A stretch of DNA of 64,000 bases from Phormidium tenue FACHB-1052 (GCF_014696675.1 NZ_JACJQN010000003.1:62001-126000); one strand, 5' to 3'; shown: positions 1 to 9,073, counted from the first letter of the stretch. Notes: generated by a model not told the origin, from the sequence alone. Program-made: numbers and translations.

Positions 1-302
1 GAACCAAACAAAAAGAGGCATAGAATGGCCCCTGACACCCAGGGAGCCACGGGAATGCCAAAAAGTCTCGCTTTGTTAGCCTCTAAGGCCCAACCCACCC
101 CCAGGGCCAGGCAAATCCAGCTGATGGTGGCCAGCAGCCCTACGGTAAAGGGGGTGGCGGCCAAGAGGCGCGCCAGCAGTGACACGAGCCACGAAAACAA
201 GCTCATGTAGATGACGGTCTGCCAGGAAAAGTAGCGCGGCGGCAGCACCGCTTGCCACAGTTCAATCAGGGTTTGACGCAAAAAGCCGAAGAAGCCTACC
301 AT
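1..302 (-). CDS. fraD: Septal junction protein FraD, N-terminal part (runs off the left edge)
   Basis: The reverse strand reads from an ATG at 302 through an open frame to base 1, giving about 100 residues (MVGFFGFLRQTLIELWQAV...). The fragment has two or three strongly hydrophobic segments, roughly residues 24-45, 50-67 and 86-100, consistent with the multi-pass N-terminal half of FraD. In Anabaena, FraD is a septal membrane protein needed for filament integrity and cell-to-cell molecular exchange, encoded just after fraC. The start overlaps the end of fraC by 7 bases, so the two are translationally coupled. The name rests mainly on the fraC neighbour and the membrane topology; the periplasmic coiled-coil part lies outside the window. 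Confidence 0.7.
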   Translation of the reverse strand, partial: MVGFFGFLRQTLIELWQAVLPPRYFSWQTVIYMSLFSWLVSLLARLLAATPFTVGLLATISWICLALGVGWALEANKARLFGIPVAPWVSGAILCLFLFG

Positions 303-889
303 CCCAGCACCCCGCTTTGGTTGATCAGCAGCAGCAGCACCAAGATGGCGGTAAAGCTAGCGGCGTTGGCCTGGAGCATGGCCAATGCCCGAGGCGAAGT
401 GCCGCCTTGGCGTCCTTCAATCTGGGCTCGCCTGGCCCGTTCGTAGCGCTGGCGGCGATCGCCTTCGATCGCCTCGGGGGTGTGTTCTACGGGCTTTTGG
501 CCGAGTAGCTGTAGCAGCCAGAGCAGCCCCTGGAGCTTGATCCAATAGGTGACGAAGAAGGCGGCGATCGCCACCATTACCACCACCACCGGCAGCGCAT
601 CGTGCCAGTTATTGGCGTAAAACCGGTTGAACAGCACATAGCTAATCACCTGGCTGCGCAGCTCTAGGGGCAGCACCGCCTCAAGGGCCAGAAACGCGAT
701 CCAGCCCAAGCTGGTGGCCAGCAGGTTGAGGGTGGCAGCATACTGCATACTGGTGCGGTAGCCCAGGCGCAGCTGCTGGCGCAGCACCATGGCTTCTAGC
801 ACAATGGCCACCATGAGCAGCATGCTTTGCACGGCGATCGCCCGCAGCGGCAAAACGCCAAGTTCTGATAGCAAGTCGTTGATGGGCAT
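296..889 (-). CDS. fraC: Filament integrity protein FraC
   Basis: A 197-residue membrane protein with about three hydrophobic segments (roughly residues 17-35, 48-70, 95-120) and a fourth near the C terminus (178-192). The N-terminal block LPLRAIAVQ...LRQQLRLGYRTS followed by YAATLNLLATSLGW matches my memory of cyanobacterial FraC, which localises to septa and is needed for long filaments and septal junctions. The cytoplasmic stretch at about 130-170 is highly charged (EAIEGDRRQRYERARRAQ). It is followed directly by fraD, the known order. The divergent neighbour starts 150 bases away, so the fraCD promoter should lie in 890-1038. Function is inferred from family knowledge; no catalytic residues are expected. 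Confidence 0.8.
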   Translation of the reverse strand: MPINDLLSELGVLPLRAIAVQSMLLMVAIVLEAMVLRQQLRLGYRTSMQYAATLNLLATSLGWIAFLALEAVLPLELRSQVISYVLFNRFYANNWHDALPVVVVMVAIAAFFVTYWIKLQGLLWLLQLLGQKPVEHTPEAIEGDRRQRYERARRAQIEGRQGGTSPRALAMLQANAASFTAILVLLLLINQSGVLGW

Positions 890-1038
890 GGGGCGCTGAG
901 GGTGGGTCGCAAATCTCGACCCCTGATGGGGGGTTCCCGGTGCACTCTCAAGGGTATAACCTCGGCCCGGCTTTCGCTAAGATCTTAAGATCGGGCCGCT
1001 CAAGAATACGCACACCTAGTACGCAATCCGCAACATCT

Positions 1039-2169
1039 ATGGTTAGAACCGGCATTGGCATCCGCACCGCCCAGCAGGGCAACGAGCGGCTCACGGGGCA
1101 AATTCACGTCTACGACGGCGAGGGCAAGGGCAAGTCGCAGGTGGCGTTGGGGGTAGTGCTACGCTCCATTGGCCTGGGCATTCAACATTTTTTAGAAAGC
1201 CGGGTGCTGCTGCTGCGGTTTCTTAAGGGGCCGGGCCGCACCTATGACGAAGATGCCGCCATTGAAGCGCTCCAGCGGGGCTTTCCCCACCTAATTGACC
1301 AGGTGCGCACCGGGCGGGCGGAGTTTTTTGGGCCGGAGGAGATCACCAAATTTGACCGGCAAGAGGCCCAGCGGGGCTGGGATGTGGCCAAAGGGGCGAT
1401 CGCCTCAGGCCTCTACTCGGTGGTGGTGCTCGACGAAATCAACCCGGTGCTCGACCTGGGGCTGCTCAACGTCGATGAAGTAGCCAAAACCCTACGCAAC
1501 AAGCCCGACCACCTAGAGATCATTGCCACCGGGCGCGGTGCCCCCCAACCGTTGCTCGACGTGGCCAACTTGCACTCCGAGATGAAACCCCAGCCCAAAC
1601 CCGAGGGCATCGAGGGCATTGAGGGCATCGAAATCTATACCGGCTCGGGCAAGGGCAAATCGACCAGCGCCCTGGGCAAGGCTCTCCAGGCCATTGGGCG
1701 GGGCATTAGCCAAGATCTTTCCCACCGGGTGCTGATTATTCAGTGGCTAAAAGGGGGCAATGGTTATACCGAAGATGCGGCGATCGCGGCCCTGCGCAAA
1801 ATTTATCCCAACCTGGTGGATCACCAGCGCTGTGGCCGCGATGCGATCGTCTGGCGCGGGCAGCAACAAGAGATTGACTATGTGGAAGCCGAAAGGGGGT
1901 GGGAGATCGCTCGGACGGCGATCGCCTCAGGCCTCTACAAAACCATCATCCTCGACGAGCTGAACCCTACGGTTGATCTAGAGCTGCTGCCCGAGGAGCC
2001 AATTCTCCAAGCTCTGCTGCGTAAACCTCGCGGGACGGAGGTAATTATCACCGGACGCTGCAAAAATCGCCCCGCCTATTTTGAATTGGCCAGCACCCAC
2101 TCGGAGGTGTTTAACCACAAGCACTACGCCGAAAAAGGCATTGACCTAAAGCGCGGGGTCGATTTTTAA
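1039..2169 (+). CDS. Tandem P-loop protein, CobA/CobO (cobalamin adenosyltransferase)-like
   Basis: A protein of 376 residues made of two homologous halves. Each half opens with a glycine-rich P-loop: GEGKGKSQ at about residues 27-34 and GSGKGKST at about 202-209, both preceded by a short beta strand (IHVYD, IEIYT). Each half also repeats the pattern VLDEINPVLDLGLL / ILDELNPTVDLELL. This is the CobA/CobO fold that adenosylates corrinoids using ATP. Bacterial CobA is a single ~200-residue domain, so the duplication stands out; cyanobacteria are known to carry such double proteins, and their activity is not established to my knowledge. The halves are joined by a GIE-repeat linker. I chose ATG 1039 (MVRTGIGIRTAQ) over the upstream GTG at 940 because the extra 33 residues look non-coding. 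A strong hairpin follows. Confidence 0.75.
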   Translation: MVRTGIGIRTAQQGNERLTGQIHVYDGEGKGKSQVALGVVLRSIGLGIQHFLESRVLLLRFLKGPGRTYDEDAAIEALQRGFPHLIDQVRTGRAEFFGPEEITKFDRQEAQRGWDVAKGAIASGLYSVVVLDEINPVLDLGLLNVDEVAKTLRNKPDHLEIIATGRGAPQPLLDVANLHSEMKPQPKPEGIEGIEGIEIYTGSGKGKSTSALGKALQAIGRGISQDLSHRVLIIQWLKGGNGYTEDAAIAALRKIYPNLVDHQRCGRDAIVWRGQQQEIDYVEAERGWEIARTAIASGLYKTIILDELNPTVDLELLPEEPILQALLRKPRGTEVIITGRCKNRPAYFELASTHSEVFNHKHYAEKGIDLKRGVDF

Positions 2170-2232
2170 AGCGCGTTACTTTCGTCAAAACTTAAGTAAA
2201 AAACCAGAACAGAGATTCACAATTTCAGACAT

Positions 2233-2270
2233 AAACACCAATCGAAGTTGTAACTTCGATTGGTGTTTTT
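2233..2270. terminator. Rho-independent-type terminator (likely bidirectional)
   Basis: A perfect 16-bp inverted repeat (2234-2249 with 2252-2267, AACACCAATCGAAGTT and its complement) closes on a GT dinucleotide and is followed on the plus strand by TTT. On the minus strand the arm is followed by A/T-rich sequence as well. It lies 64 bases after the CobO-like gene and about 90 bases beyond the end of the minus-strand PRC-barrel gene, so it can serve both convergent transcripts. Confidence 0.8.
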
Positions 2271-2358
2271 CATTCTAAGGGTTCGTCAAACTTCACTTTG
2301 TAAGTTGTGTAATGCAACCCCAGAACCGATCGATTTGCTCTAAAAGAGTGAGCCGCTT

Positions 2359-3069
2359 CTACTCAACCCAGTTGCGGCTGCGATGGGCGGCTAAACGCTC
2401 CTCGTAGGAGCGAAGTAGGCCATGATTGTCTTCATCACTTAGCCCATAAAAGCCCGTTTCTTGGTCGTAAATGCTGGCGTCATGGCGAAGACTGCTGGGA
2501 TAGGTTTCTGTAGTCGTGCGCGTAGGAGCCGCGATCGGCCCCATGCGCCGCAGATCTCCAGCCACAGCATCGGCAGGGGTAGCCGTGGCGCTAGCCATAT
2601 TGCCCAGAGGCGGCATCTGGCGCAAATCGCCCGCCCGAGAGTCGTTTTGTGCCTCAGCAGGGATGTAATTGTGGCCCAAAAACTGACGACTAGAACGGCC
2701 TTGGGCAATGGGTTGATAAATTCCTCGGACGCGCTCTTCGTAATGCTCGTCGACCACCATGTCGCTGTCGTATTCGGGCAGGTGCTCAACTTGGGGTTTG
2801 GTCAAGCCATCGACGTAAACGCGGGTGTTGTCGTAGTCAAACCGGGCTAGGCCGATGGGCAACAGTACAGTTTTCCCAAAAATCCATGGGCCAGTGTCAA
2901 TCACTAAATAGCGAAAATGTCCCGAATCATCTACTAACAAATCTTTAGCAGAACCTACTTTGTCTTCGCCTTGAGCATAGACAGAATAGGAACTTATGCT
3001 ATCCATCTGCCCGTCAGCTAAAGTCTCACGGTAGTTAGGGTAGTAATCTTTCAGTCGATGCAAAGGCAT
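2359..3069 (-). CDS. PRC-barrel domain protein
   Basis: A 236-residue soluble protein. Residues about 20-95 form a PRC-barrel: SSYSVYAQGEDKVGSAKDLLVDDSGHFRYLVID, then KTVLLPIGLARFDYDNTRVYVDGLTKPQVEHLP. The rest (about 110-236) is a low-complexity, charged tail ending in LRSYEERLAAHRSRNWVE. PRC-barrels bind partners or nucleotides and occur in photosynthetic reaction-centre subunit H and in RimM; the cyanobacterial stand-alone forms are often stress-linked, but the role here is unknown. An ideal Shine-Dalgarno (AAGGAGG) sits 7 bases before the ATG, suggesting high expression. It is divergent from the selD fusion. Confidence 0.75.
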   Translation of the reverse strand: MPLHRLKDYYPNYRETLADGQMDSISSYSVYAQGEDKVGSAKDLLVDDSGHFRYLVIDTGPWIFGKTVLLPIGLARFDYDNTRVYVDGLTKPQVEHLPEYDSDMVVDEHYEERVRGIYQPIAQGRSSRQFLGHNYIPAEAQNDSRAGDLRQMPPLGNMASATATPADAVAGDLRRMGPIAAPTRTTTETYPSSLRHDASIYDQETGFYGLSDEDNHGLLRSYEERLAAHRSRNWVE

Positions 3070-3076
3070 AATTAAG

Positions 3077-3083
3077 CCTCCTT
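3077..3083 (-). promoter_or_regulatory. Strong Shine-Dalgarno of the PRC-barrel gene
   Basis: On the minus strand AAGGAGG lies 7 bases before the ATG at 3069. Few genes in this window have such a complete anti-16S match, so it fixes the start and suggests efficient translation. Confidence 0.8.
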
Positions 3084-3195
3084 CAGTTTGTCTTACCTAA
3101 AAATTACCGAAACTATACGACTTCTCCATCACCCAACAGAGGGACGGGCTTGACCTCAGAAGGCATACATTAATGGTGTGGGTTAGACACAGGCC

Positions 3196-5478
3196 ATGAT
3201 GCAGACTGAACCAACGATTTCAACGGACGTGGTACTGGTGGGGGGTGGCCACACCCACGCTCTGGTGCTGCGGCGATGGGGTATGGCCCCTATCCCTGGG
3301 GTGCGGCTGACGCTGCTGAGCGACCTGGTCGATACGCCCTACTCGGGCATGTTGCCCAGCTATGTAGCCGGGCGTTATAGCTTTGACGAGGCTCACATTG
3401 ACCTGCGTCCGCTGACGCACTTTGCCCAGTGTCGCCTGGTGGTCGATCGCGCCGTGGGGCTTGACTTGGCCCAGCAGCGCGTGCTGTGCGCCAACCATCC
3501 ACCCCTGGCCTACGATGTGCTGTCTATCGATACGGGCAGCACCCCGGCGACGCTATCGGTGCCGGGGGCGGCGGAGTATGCGATCGCCGCCAAACCCGTA
3601 CCCGCTCTGCTGCACCAGTGGCAACAGCTGGTTGACAGTGTTGCAACGAATCCTCAAAAACCGCTCACCTTGGCAGTGGTCGGTGGCGGCGTAGGGGGGG
3701 TGGAGCTGGCGATCGGCATCCATGAACGACTGGTAGGGCTGCTTGAGGGGCTGGGTCAACCCACAAACACCCTGACGCTGCACCTGTTCCACCGAGGCAA
3801 AGAACTGGCCACCGAGCGCAATCGCTGGACGCGCCGCCGGTTGGAGCGGGTGCTGCGCGATCGCGGCATTCACCTGCACCTCAACGAAGATGTGACCGAG
3901 ATATGCCTCGACGAATCCACCAGGCAACGCATCGTAAGAGGCTCGTCAGGGCTGGAAGTGGAGTGCGATCGCATCTTCTGGGTCACTAGCGCCGCCGCCC
4001 CCGACTGGCTGAAAACTTCGGGACTATCCCTCACTGACGAAGGCTTTATCCAGGTAGGCGATACCCTGCAAACCCTATCCCACCCCAACGTGTTTGCCGC
4101 CGGGGATGTGGCGACAATGGTACATCACCCCCGCCCCAAGGCCGGAGTGTTTGCGGTGCGCCAGGGGCCACCTCTAACCGACAACCTGCGCCGCTTTGTG
4201 CAGGGTCAGCCGCTCAAACCCTTTCGCCCCCAGCGCCAGTTTCTCAGCTTGATCGAGACGGGGAATGGTAGGGCGATCGCCGATCGCGGCCCCTTTGCGA
4301 TCGAGTACCCCCTGGCCCACCGCTGGAAAGACCACATCGATCGCAAATTCATGTCCCGCTTCTGCAATCTACCCGTGGGGCAAATGTCTCCCTCTCACTC
4401 CCCTACCCCCTCACCCCTTCACCCCCTCACCCCCCAACCCCACTGCGCAGGCTGTGGCTCCAAAGTCGGCAGCACCGCCCTATCCGAGGCTCTCCGCCGG
4501 GTGCGCCAAGACTTCCCTGAAGTCTCCAGCGACGCCGTCTTGATTGGCCTAGATGCTCCGGACGATGCCGCCGTAGTTACCGTGCCGCCGGGACAGGTCA
4601 TGGTGCAGACCGTCGACTACTTCACCGCGCTGATAAATGACCCGTTTATCTTTGCCCAGATCTGCCTTAAGCACTGCCTAGGCGATCTCTATGCCATGGG
4701 TGCTCAGCCCCACACGGTGCTGGCCCTGGTGCAGGTGCCCTACGCCACCCCCGCCAAGCAGGCTGAAATGCTCTACCAAATATTGGCGGGCACCTTCAAA
4801 GGCCTACTGGCCGCCAATGCGCCGCTGGTGGGCGGCCACACCACCGTTGGCCCTCAGCTAGCCCTTGGCTTCGCCTGCAACGGCATTGCAAATCCAGCCA
4901 AACTGTTACACAAAGGGGGAATGCAGCCAGGTGATGCTCTGATTCTCACTCAGCCCTTGGGGAGTGGGACGTTGTTTGCCGCCGATATGCAGGGCAGGGC
5001 TAAGGGACGATGGATTGAGGAAGCGATCGCCCACTTGCTCACCCCCAACCAGGCTGCCGCTGAGATCTTTTGCACCCACGGAGCCACTGCCTGCACCGAT
5101 GTCACTGGCTTTGGCCTCGCCGGGCACCTGCTCGAAATGGTGCGGGCCGCCAACGTCACCGCCACCCTCGCGATGGATGCCCTGCCCGTGCTGACCGGTG
5201 CCGCCGATACCTTGAGCGCAGGCTTCCTCAGCACTCTTCACCCCCAAAATCTTCAGGCCGCAGCATCGATCGATCCCGCTGGAGCAGACCATCCCCTCTA
5301 TCCTCTGCTGTTTGACCCTCAAACCGCTGGCGGGCTGCTGGCTGCCGTACCAGCGGACGCTGCCCAGCGTTGCCTAGATGCTCTCCACCGCCGAGGCTAC
5401 AGCGCTGCGATCCAAGTTGGTGAGGTCGGGTCTGCCCCTGATAGTGACTGGGCAATTTACACGGTTGCCGCCTTGTAG
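3196..5478 (+). CDS. selD: SelD (selenide, water dikinase) fused to an N-terminal FAD/NAD(P) oxidoreductase
   Basis: A 760-residue fusion. Residues about 10-390 are a type-II NADH-dehydrogenase-like flavoprotein: first Rossmann motif LVGGGHTHA near residue 14, second motif AVVGGGVGGVELA near 160-172, and the FAD-phosphate motif NVFAAGDVA near 298. Residues about 416-760 are SelD, which makes selenophosphate from selenide and ATP. The SelD active site reads CAGCGSK, with catalytic Cys420 and Lys423 kept; the second Cys of the E. coli GCGCK motif is Ser here, which is tolerated in the family. This fusion is known in cyanobacteria and other bacteria. The linker (about 398-415) is a Ser/Pro/Leu/His tract encoded by a pyrimidine-rich repeat. 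Selenophosphate probably serves tRNA 2-selenouridine or Sec synthesis, but no partner gene is in the window. Its end overlaps the next gene by 22 bases, convergently. Confidence 0.9.
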   Translation: MMQTEPTISTDVVLVGGGHTHALVLRRWGMAPIPGVRLTLLSDLVDTPYSGMLPSYVAGRYSFDEAHIDLRPLTHFAQCRLVVDRAVGLDLAQQRVLCANHPPLAYDVLSIDTGSTPATLSVPGAAEYAIAAKPVPALLHQWQQLVDSVATNPQKPLTLAVVGGGVGGVELAIGIHERLVGLLEGLGQPTNTLTLHLFHRGKELATERNRWTRRRLERVLRDRGIHLHLNEDVTEICLDESTRQRIVRGSSGLEVECDRIFWVTSAAAPDWLKTSGLSLTDEGFIQVGDTLQTLSHPNVFAAGDVATMVHHPRPKAGVFAVRQGPPLTDNLRRFVQGQPLKPFRPQRQFLSLIETGNGRAIADRGPFAIEYPLAHRWKDHIDRKFMSRFCNLPVGQMSPSHSPTPSPLHPLTPQPHCAGCGSKVGSTALSEALRRVRQDFPEVSSDAVLIGLDAPDDAAVVTVPPGQVMVQTVDYFTALINDPFIFAQICLKHCLGDLYAMGAQPHTVLALVQVPYATPAKQAEMLYQILAGTFKGLLAANAPLVGGHTTVGPQLALGFACNGIANPAKLLHKGGMQPGDALILTQPLGSGTLFAADMQGRAKGRWIEEAIAHLLTPNQAAAEIFCTHGATACTDVTGFGLAGHLLEMVRAANVTATLAMDALPVLTGAADTLSAGFLSTLHPQNLQAAASIDPAGADHPLYPLLFDPQTAGGLLAAVPADAAQRCLDALHRRGYSAAIQVGEVGSAPDSDWAIYTVAAL

Positions 5479-5855
5479 GCCGCCCAGCCGCCATGAGTCG
5501 AGATATCGGGCCAGCCGTACTCGTCAATCAAGTCTTTGGGATAGAGAAAGGCGATCGCCGTGCCCCCATCCCCCAACTGCACCGCGTGGGGGTACATGTG
5601 CGGTGGTTCGTTGTCCTTTAAGTACTCATACTGCTCCGGCGTCATCGCGTACAGCTCGCCGGGAATCGAAATCCCCCCTGTCTCGACCTCATAAATACCG
5701 GGGTGCCAGCCGTCTTTTACCGCGTGCAGCCGATAGATGGGGGCCGTTGCCGCCGCTCCGAGAAAGTCTGCATCCTGGAGATTTTGATTATCGGGCTGGC
5801 CGCGCAGGGCCGAGCCACAGATGAAGACCGTAATCTTTTCGGGTTTGTCAGTCAT
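5457..5855 (-). CDS. Gamma-glutamylcyclotransferase/allophanate-hydrolase C-terminal-like protein
   Basis: A 132-residue protein with the start VFICGSALRGQPDNQNL, then IYRLHAVKDGWHPGIYEV and ISIPGELYAMTPEQYEYLKDNEPPHM. This is the AIG2/GGCT-like fold found as the C-terminal domain of allophanate hydrolase (AtzF). Stand-alone copies are common in cyanobacteria. The C-terminal domain of AtzF has decarboxylase-like activity on the N-carboxyurea product, but whether this small protein does the same cannot be told from sequence. No urea amidolyase gene is near. It is convergent with selD and overlaps its end by 22 bases. Confidence 0.65.
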   Translation of the reverse strand: MTDKPEKITVFICGSALRGQPDNQNLQDADFLGAAATAPIYRLHAVKDGWHPGIYEVETGGISIPGELYAMTPEQYEYLKDNEPPHMYPHAVQLGDGGTAIAFLYPKDLIDEYGWPDISTHGGWAAYKAATV

Positions 5856-5964
5856 GGCGAGCGTTCCAGTGCCAGAGATAGCGTGAAAAGGTTCTCAAGC
5901 TATCACCTTAGAGGATCACGCTACCCCCGACACAGTTTTGTGTATACAGTCCACCACCGCCCAA

Positions 5965-6564
5965 CTAAACCAGTCGGCCACTGGGCTCTAGCAGCGCCAG
6001 CGTAAAGGTCGGCGGCTCAATCACCAGCAGGGTTTCATCGCCGCGACGGGCTAGTTTAGCGGCAATATCGAGCACCTTTGCCGCATCGGTATCTTGCTTA
6101 AAGAAGCTGTAGTAGCGATCGTTATGGGCAAGCGCCATCAGCGGTTTAGTCACGTCAGGCACCTGCAACCGACAGGTCTGATAGGTGGTTTCGTCGGTCA
6201 CCACCAGGCAGGACTGGGGCCCAAACACGGGGCGAATAGTATAGCCCGGCTTTCTAGCTGGGGCGGCGTAGACAGCCGCAGGCTCATGGGCCCACACGGC
6301 ATAGCCCTGCCGGGTTTGCGTAATTGCCGCCGTATGGTCTCGCTTCCCTAGGCGAGCCACGACATTTAACGCCTTGTGAGCCTCAGGCACAATCTTGAGA
6401 AAACTGTAAAACTGGTTGTCGACGTAGATCGCCGACAGCCGATGGTCGACATCGGGCACCCGAACGTGGCAGGGGGTATACAGATCGCGGTCAAACAGCA
6501 GCTTACAGGCCATGGCCGGGGCGGGGGCCAGGGAAACCTGATCGAGGCGAGGGGAAACGCTCAT
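5965..6564 (-). CDS. Conserved hypothetical protein with an internal duplication
   Basis: A 199-residue protein that I do not recognise by function. It contains two copies of a ~75-residue unit: about 20-95 (CKLLFDRDLYTPCHVRVPDV, DNQFYSFLKIVPEAHKALNVVARLGKR) and about 118-195 (CLVVTDETTYQTCRLQVPDV, NDRYYSFFKQDTDAAKVLDIAAKLARRG). The shared signature is TxxxCxxxVPDV...YYSFFK.....A..V...A.KL..R. There is no signal peptide or membrane segment, so it is probably cytoplasmic. Both copies keep the cysteine before VPDV. It stands alone, 102 bases after the start of the preceding minus-strand gene. Confidence 0.65.
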   Translation of the reverse strand: MSVSPRLDQVSLAPAPAMACKLLFDRDLYTPCHVRVPDVDHRLSAIYVDNQFYSFLKIVPEAHKALNVVARLGKRDHTAAITQTRQGYAVWAHEPAAVYAAPARKPGYTIRPVFGPQSCLVVTDETTYQTCRLQVPDVTKPLMALAHNDRYYSFFKQDTDAAKVLDIAAKLARRGDETLLVIEPPTFTLALLEPSGRLV

Positions 6565-6728
6565 AGGGCAGTAGAGGTTGCAGTGGGTGGGGCCGTTACT
6601 GGAGATTATCCCAGTAACACAGTAGGTTACTCAACAGCATGGGGGATGGTCAGTATTTTCCCAATGTTGAAATAACGGAGGTTTTGCTGATCTAGAAGAG
6701 CATCGGCAGGGGAGAATACGGAGGCTTT

Positions 6729-6751
6729 TTGCAGTTTGCAACAAACTGCAA
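6729..6751. promoter_or_regulatory. Operator-like inverted repeat upstream of chlD
   Basis: TTGCAGTTTG (6729-6738) and CAAACTGCAA (6742-6751) are a perfect 10-bp dyad with a CAA spacer. It lies about 145 bases before the chlD start in the 332-base divergent spacer. The short spacer and full symmetry look like a binding site for a dimeric regulator rather than a terminator, as no T-run follows. No regulator is identified. Confidence 0.35.
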
Positions 6752-6896
6752 CACAAATCGGCGGTGTGGCGGTGGCGCGATCGCGCGTCAGGGCAGAATA
6801 CTTCACCGTTGGTAAGCCATACCGGGCTAGGGTTTGGCAATTCCTGATATGGTGAAGGACTGAACCCTTGCCCCTTCTGAGTACGTTGACCACGCC

Positions 6897-8942
6897 ATGA
6901 TGGCCACAGTAGATTCCCCAATTCCGGTTGTATTTCCCCTGGCGGCGGTGGTCGAGCAGGGGGCGATCAAAATGGCCCTGCTGCTGGCGGCGGTAGACCC
7001 CAACCTGGGCGGGGTGGTGATTGCCGGGCGGCGTGGCACCGCCAAATCGGTGATGGCGCGGGCGCTGCACCAGCTGTTGCCCCCCATTGAGGTAGTCGAG
7101 GGCTCCTGCTGCAACGCCGACCCGGCCAACCCGCAACTATGGGATGACCAAACCCGCGATCGCTTCGGCGATTTGCATGAGTATCCCGATCTGCCCACCC
7201 GCGTCGTGCCCGCTCCCTTTGTGCAAATTCCGCTGGGGGTGACCGAAGATCGGCTGCTGGGTTCGGTGGATGTGGCCCGCTCCATCCAGGCGGGGGAGAG
7301 CGTGTTTCAGCCGGGGCTGCTGGCCGCCTCTAACCGGGGCGTGCTCTATGTCGATGACATCAACCTGCTCGATGACCAGGTGGCTAACCTGCTGCTGGCT
7401 GCCCTCACCGCCCGCCGCAACCAGATCGAGCGCGAGGGCCTGAGCTTTCAGCATCCCTGCGAGCCCTTACTGATCGCCACCTACAACCCCGAGGCGGGGC
7501 CACTGCGGCAGCATTTGTTAGACCGGATTGCGATCGCCCTGTCGGCAGACAGCGCTATGGCCCTAGAAGACCGGGTGGCTGCCGTCGAGCAATCCACCCA
7601 GTTCGCCAACGATCCCCAGGCGGTGATTGCCGCCTACGCCGACGAGATCGATGCCCTCAGAACCCAGATTATTCTGGCCCGCGAGTGGCTCAAAGAAGTC
7701 ACCATCAGCCGGGAGCAGATTCAGTACCTGGTGACCGAGGCGCTGCGGGGCGGCATTCAGGGCCACCGGGCCGAGCTGTTTGCAGTGCGGGTGGCCAAGG
7801 CCCATGCCGCCCTAGAGGGGCGCGCCGAGGTCAACGCCGACGACCTACGGGTGGCGGTGGAGCTGGTGATCGTGCCCCGCTCCCTACTGCCGCAAGACAT
7901 GCCCGAGGAGCCACCGCCGCCCCCACCCCCGCCGCCCTCCAATCAGGATCAAGAGGAGCCTCAGGACAACACGGAAGATCAAGACAAGGACGACGACGAC
8001 GAGGACGATACCCCCGACGAGGACGACAGCCCCCCCAGCATTCCGGAGGAGTTTGTCTTTGACCCCGAGGGCGTGATCATTGACCCCTCCATGCTGCTGT
8101 TTGCCCAGACCATGGGCCGCCAGGGCAAGTCAGGCAATGCCAACCTGATTTTTTCTGAAGAACGAGGCCGCTATATCAAACCCTTTCTGCCCCAGGGTCC
8201 GGTGCGCCGCATTGCGGTCGATGCCACCCTGCGGGCCGCCGCCCCCTACCAAAAGGCCCGTCGCGATCGCGAGCCCGGTCGCCGAGTCATCGTCGAACAG
8301 GGAGATATTCGCGCCAAGCGACTGGCCCGCAAGGCCGGTTCACTGATTATTTTTGTGGTCGATGCTTCGGGTTCAATGGCGCTAAACCGCATGCAGAGCG
8401 CCAAGGGGGCAGTGCTAGAGCTGCTGACCGAAGCCTACCAAAACCGCGATCAGGTGGCGCTAATTCCCTTTCGGGGCGAGCAGGCCGAGGTGCTGCTGCC
8501 GCCCACCCGCTCGATCGCCATGGCGCGGCGGCGGCTAGAGCGCATGCCCTGCGGCGGCGGCTCGCCGCTGGCCCACGGCCTCACCCAGGCGGTGCGGGTG
8601 GGCATCAACGCCCAGCAGTCGGGGGATGTGGGCAGCGTGGTGATTGTGGCGATTACCGATGGTCGGGGCAACGTGCCGCTGTCGCGCTCTCTGGGCGACC
8701 TTCCCGACCCCGATGCCCCCAAGCCCGACATCAAGCAAGAGCTGCTGGAGATTGCCGGGCGCATTCGCGGCGTGGGGTATCAACTGCTGATCATTGACAC
8801 CGAGCGCAAGTTTGTCTCGACGGGGTTTGGTAAAGAGTTGGCTAAGACCGCTGGGGGCCGCTACTACCAACTGCCCAAAGCCACCGATCAGGCCATTGCT
8901 TCTATGGCTCGGGGCGCGATCGCCGATATGAAGACTGGGTAA
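6897..8942 (+). CDS. chlD: Magnesium chelatase subunit ChlD
   Basis: A 681-residue protein of the usual ChlD length. Residues about 1-330 are an AAA+ module resembling ChlI, with AGRRGTAKS near 43-51 and [11 protein letters not shown] near 150; the Walker motifs are altered as is normal for ChlD. Residues about 338-385 are a polyproline run followed by a very acidic Asp/Glu linker. The C-terminal third is a von Willebrand A domain with an intact MIDAS site DASGSM beginning at about Asp489. With ChlI and ChlH it inserts Mg2+ into protoporphyrin IX, the first committed step to chlorophyll. Two ATG codons are adjacent (6897, 6900); either may start. The next gene begins 131 bases downstream and may be separate. 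Confidence 0.95.
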   Translation: MMATVDSPIPVVFPLAAVVEQGAIKMALLLAAVDPNLGGVVIAGRRGTAKSVMARALHQLLPPIEVVEGSCCNADPANPQLWDDQTRDRFGDLHEYPDLPTRVVPAPFVQIPLGVTEDRLLGSVDVARSIQAGESVFQPGLLAASNRGVLYVDDINLLDDQVANLLLAALTARRNQIEREGLSFQHPCEPLLIATYNPEAGPLRQHLLDRIAIALSADSAMALEDRVAAVEQSTQFANDPQAVIAAYADEIDALRTQIILAREWLKEVTISREQIQYLVTEALRGGIQGHRAELFAVRVAKAHAALEGRAEVNADDLRVAVELVIVPRSLLPQDMPEEPPPPPPPPPSNQDQEEPQDNTEDQDKDDDDEDDTPDEDDSPPSIPEEFVFDPEGVIIDPSMLLFAQTMGRQGKSGNANLIFSEERGRYIKPFLPQGPVRRIAVDATLRAAAPYQKARRDREPGRRVIVEQGDIRAKRLARKAGSLIIFVVDASGSMALNRMQSAKGAVLELLTEAYQNRDQVALIPFRGEQAEVLLPPTRSIAMARRRLERMPCGGGSPLAHGLTQAVRVGINAQQSGDVGSVVIVAITDGRGNVPLSRSLGDLPDPDAPKPDIKQELLEIAGRIRGVGYQLLIIDTERKFVSTGFGKELAKTAGGRYYQLPKATDQAIASMARGAIADMKTG

Positions 8943-9073
8943 ACCGTTCGACTTCCGGCCTCTATTTAGCGCATCTTGGGGTCTAGACGGGCAATATGTA
9001 AGGTATGAATCTCTAGCGGTTGATCCCCGCCCTAGAGGCAGCCGATCCCTAACATGCACCATCGCGAGTCGCC

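Noticed and set aside
940..1038. Upstream GTG start for the CobO-like gene
   Set aside because: The added residues look non-native and the ATG at 1039 begins the family-typical MVRTGIGIRTAQ.
4441..4470. Possible selenocysteine in SelD
   Set aside because: The active site is encoded by Cys (TGT) and no in-frame TGA is present in the gene.
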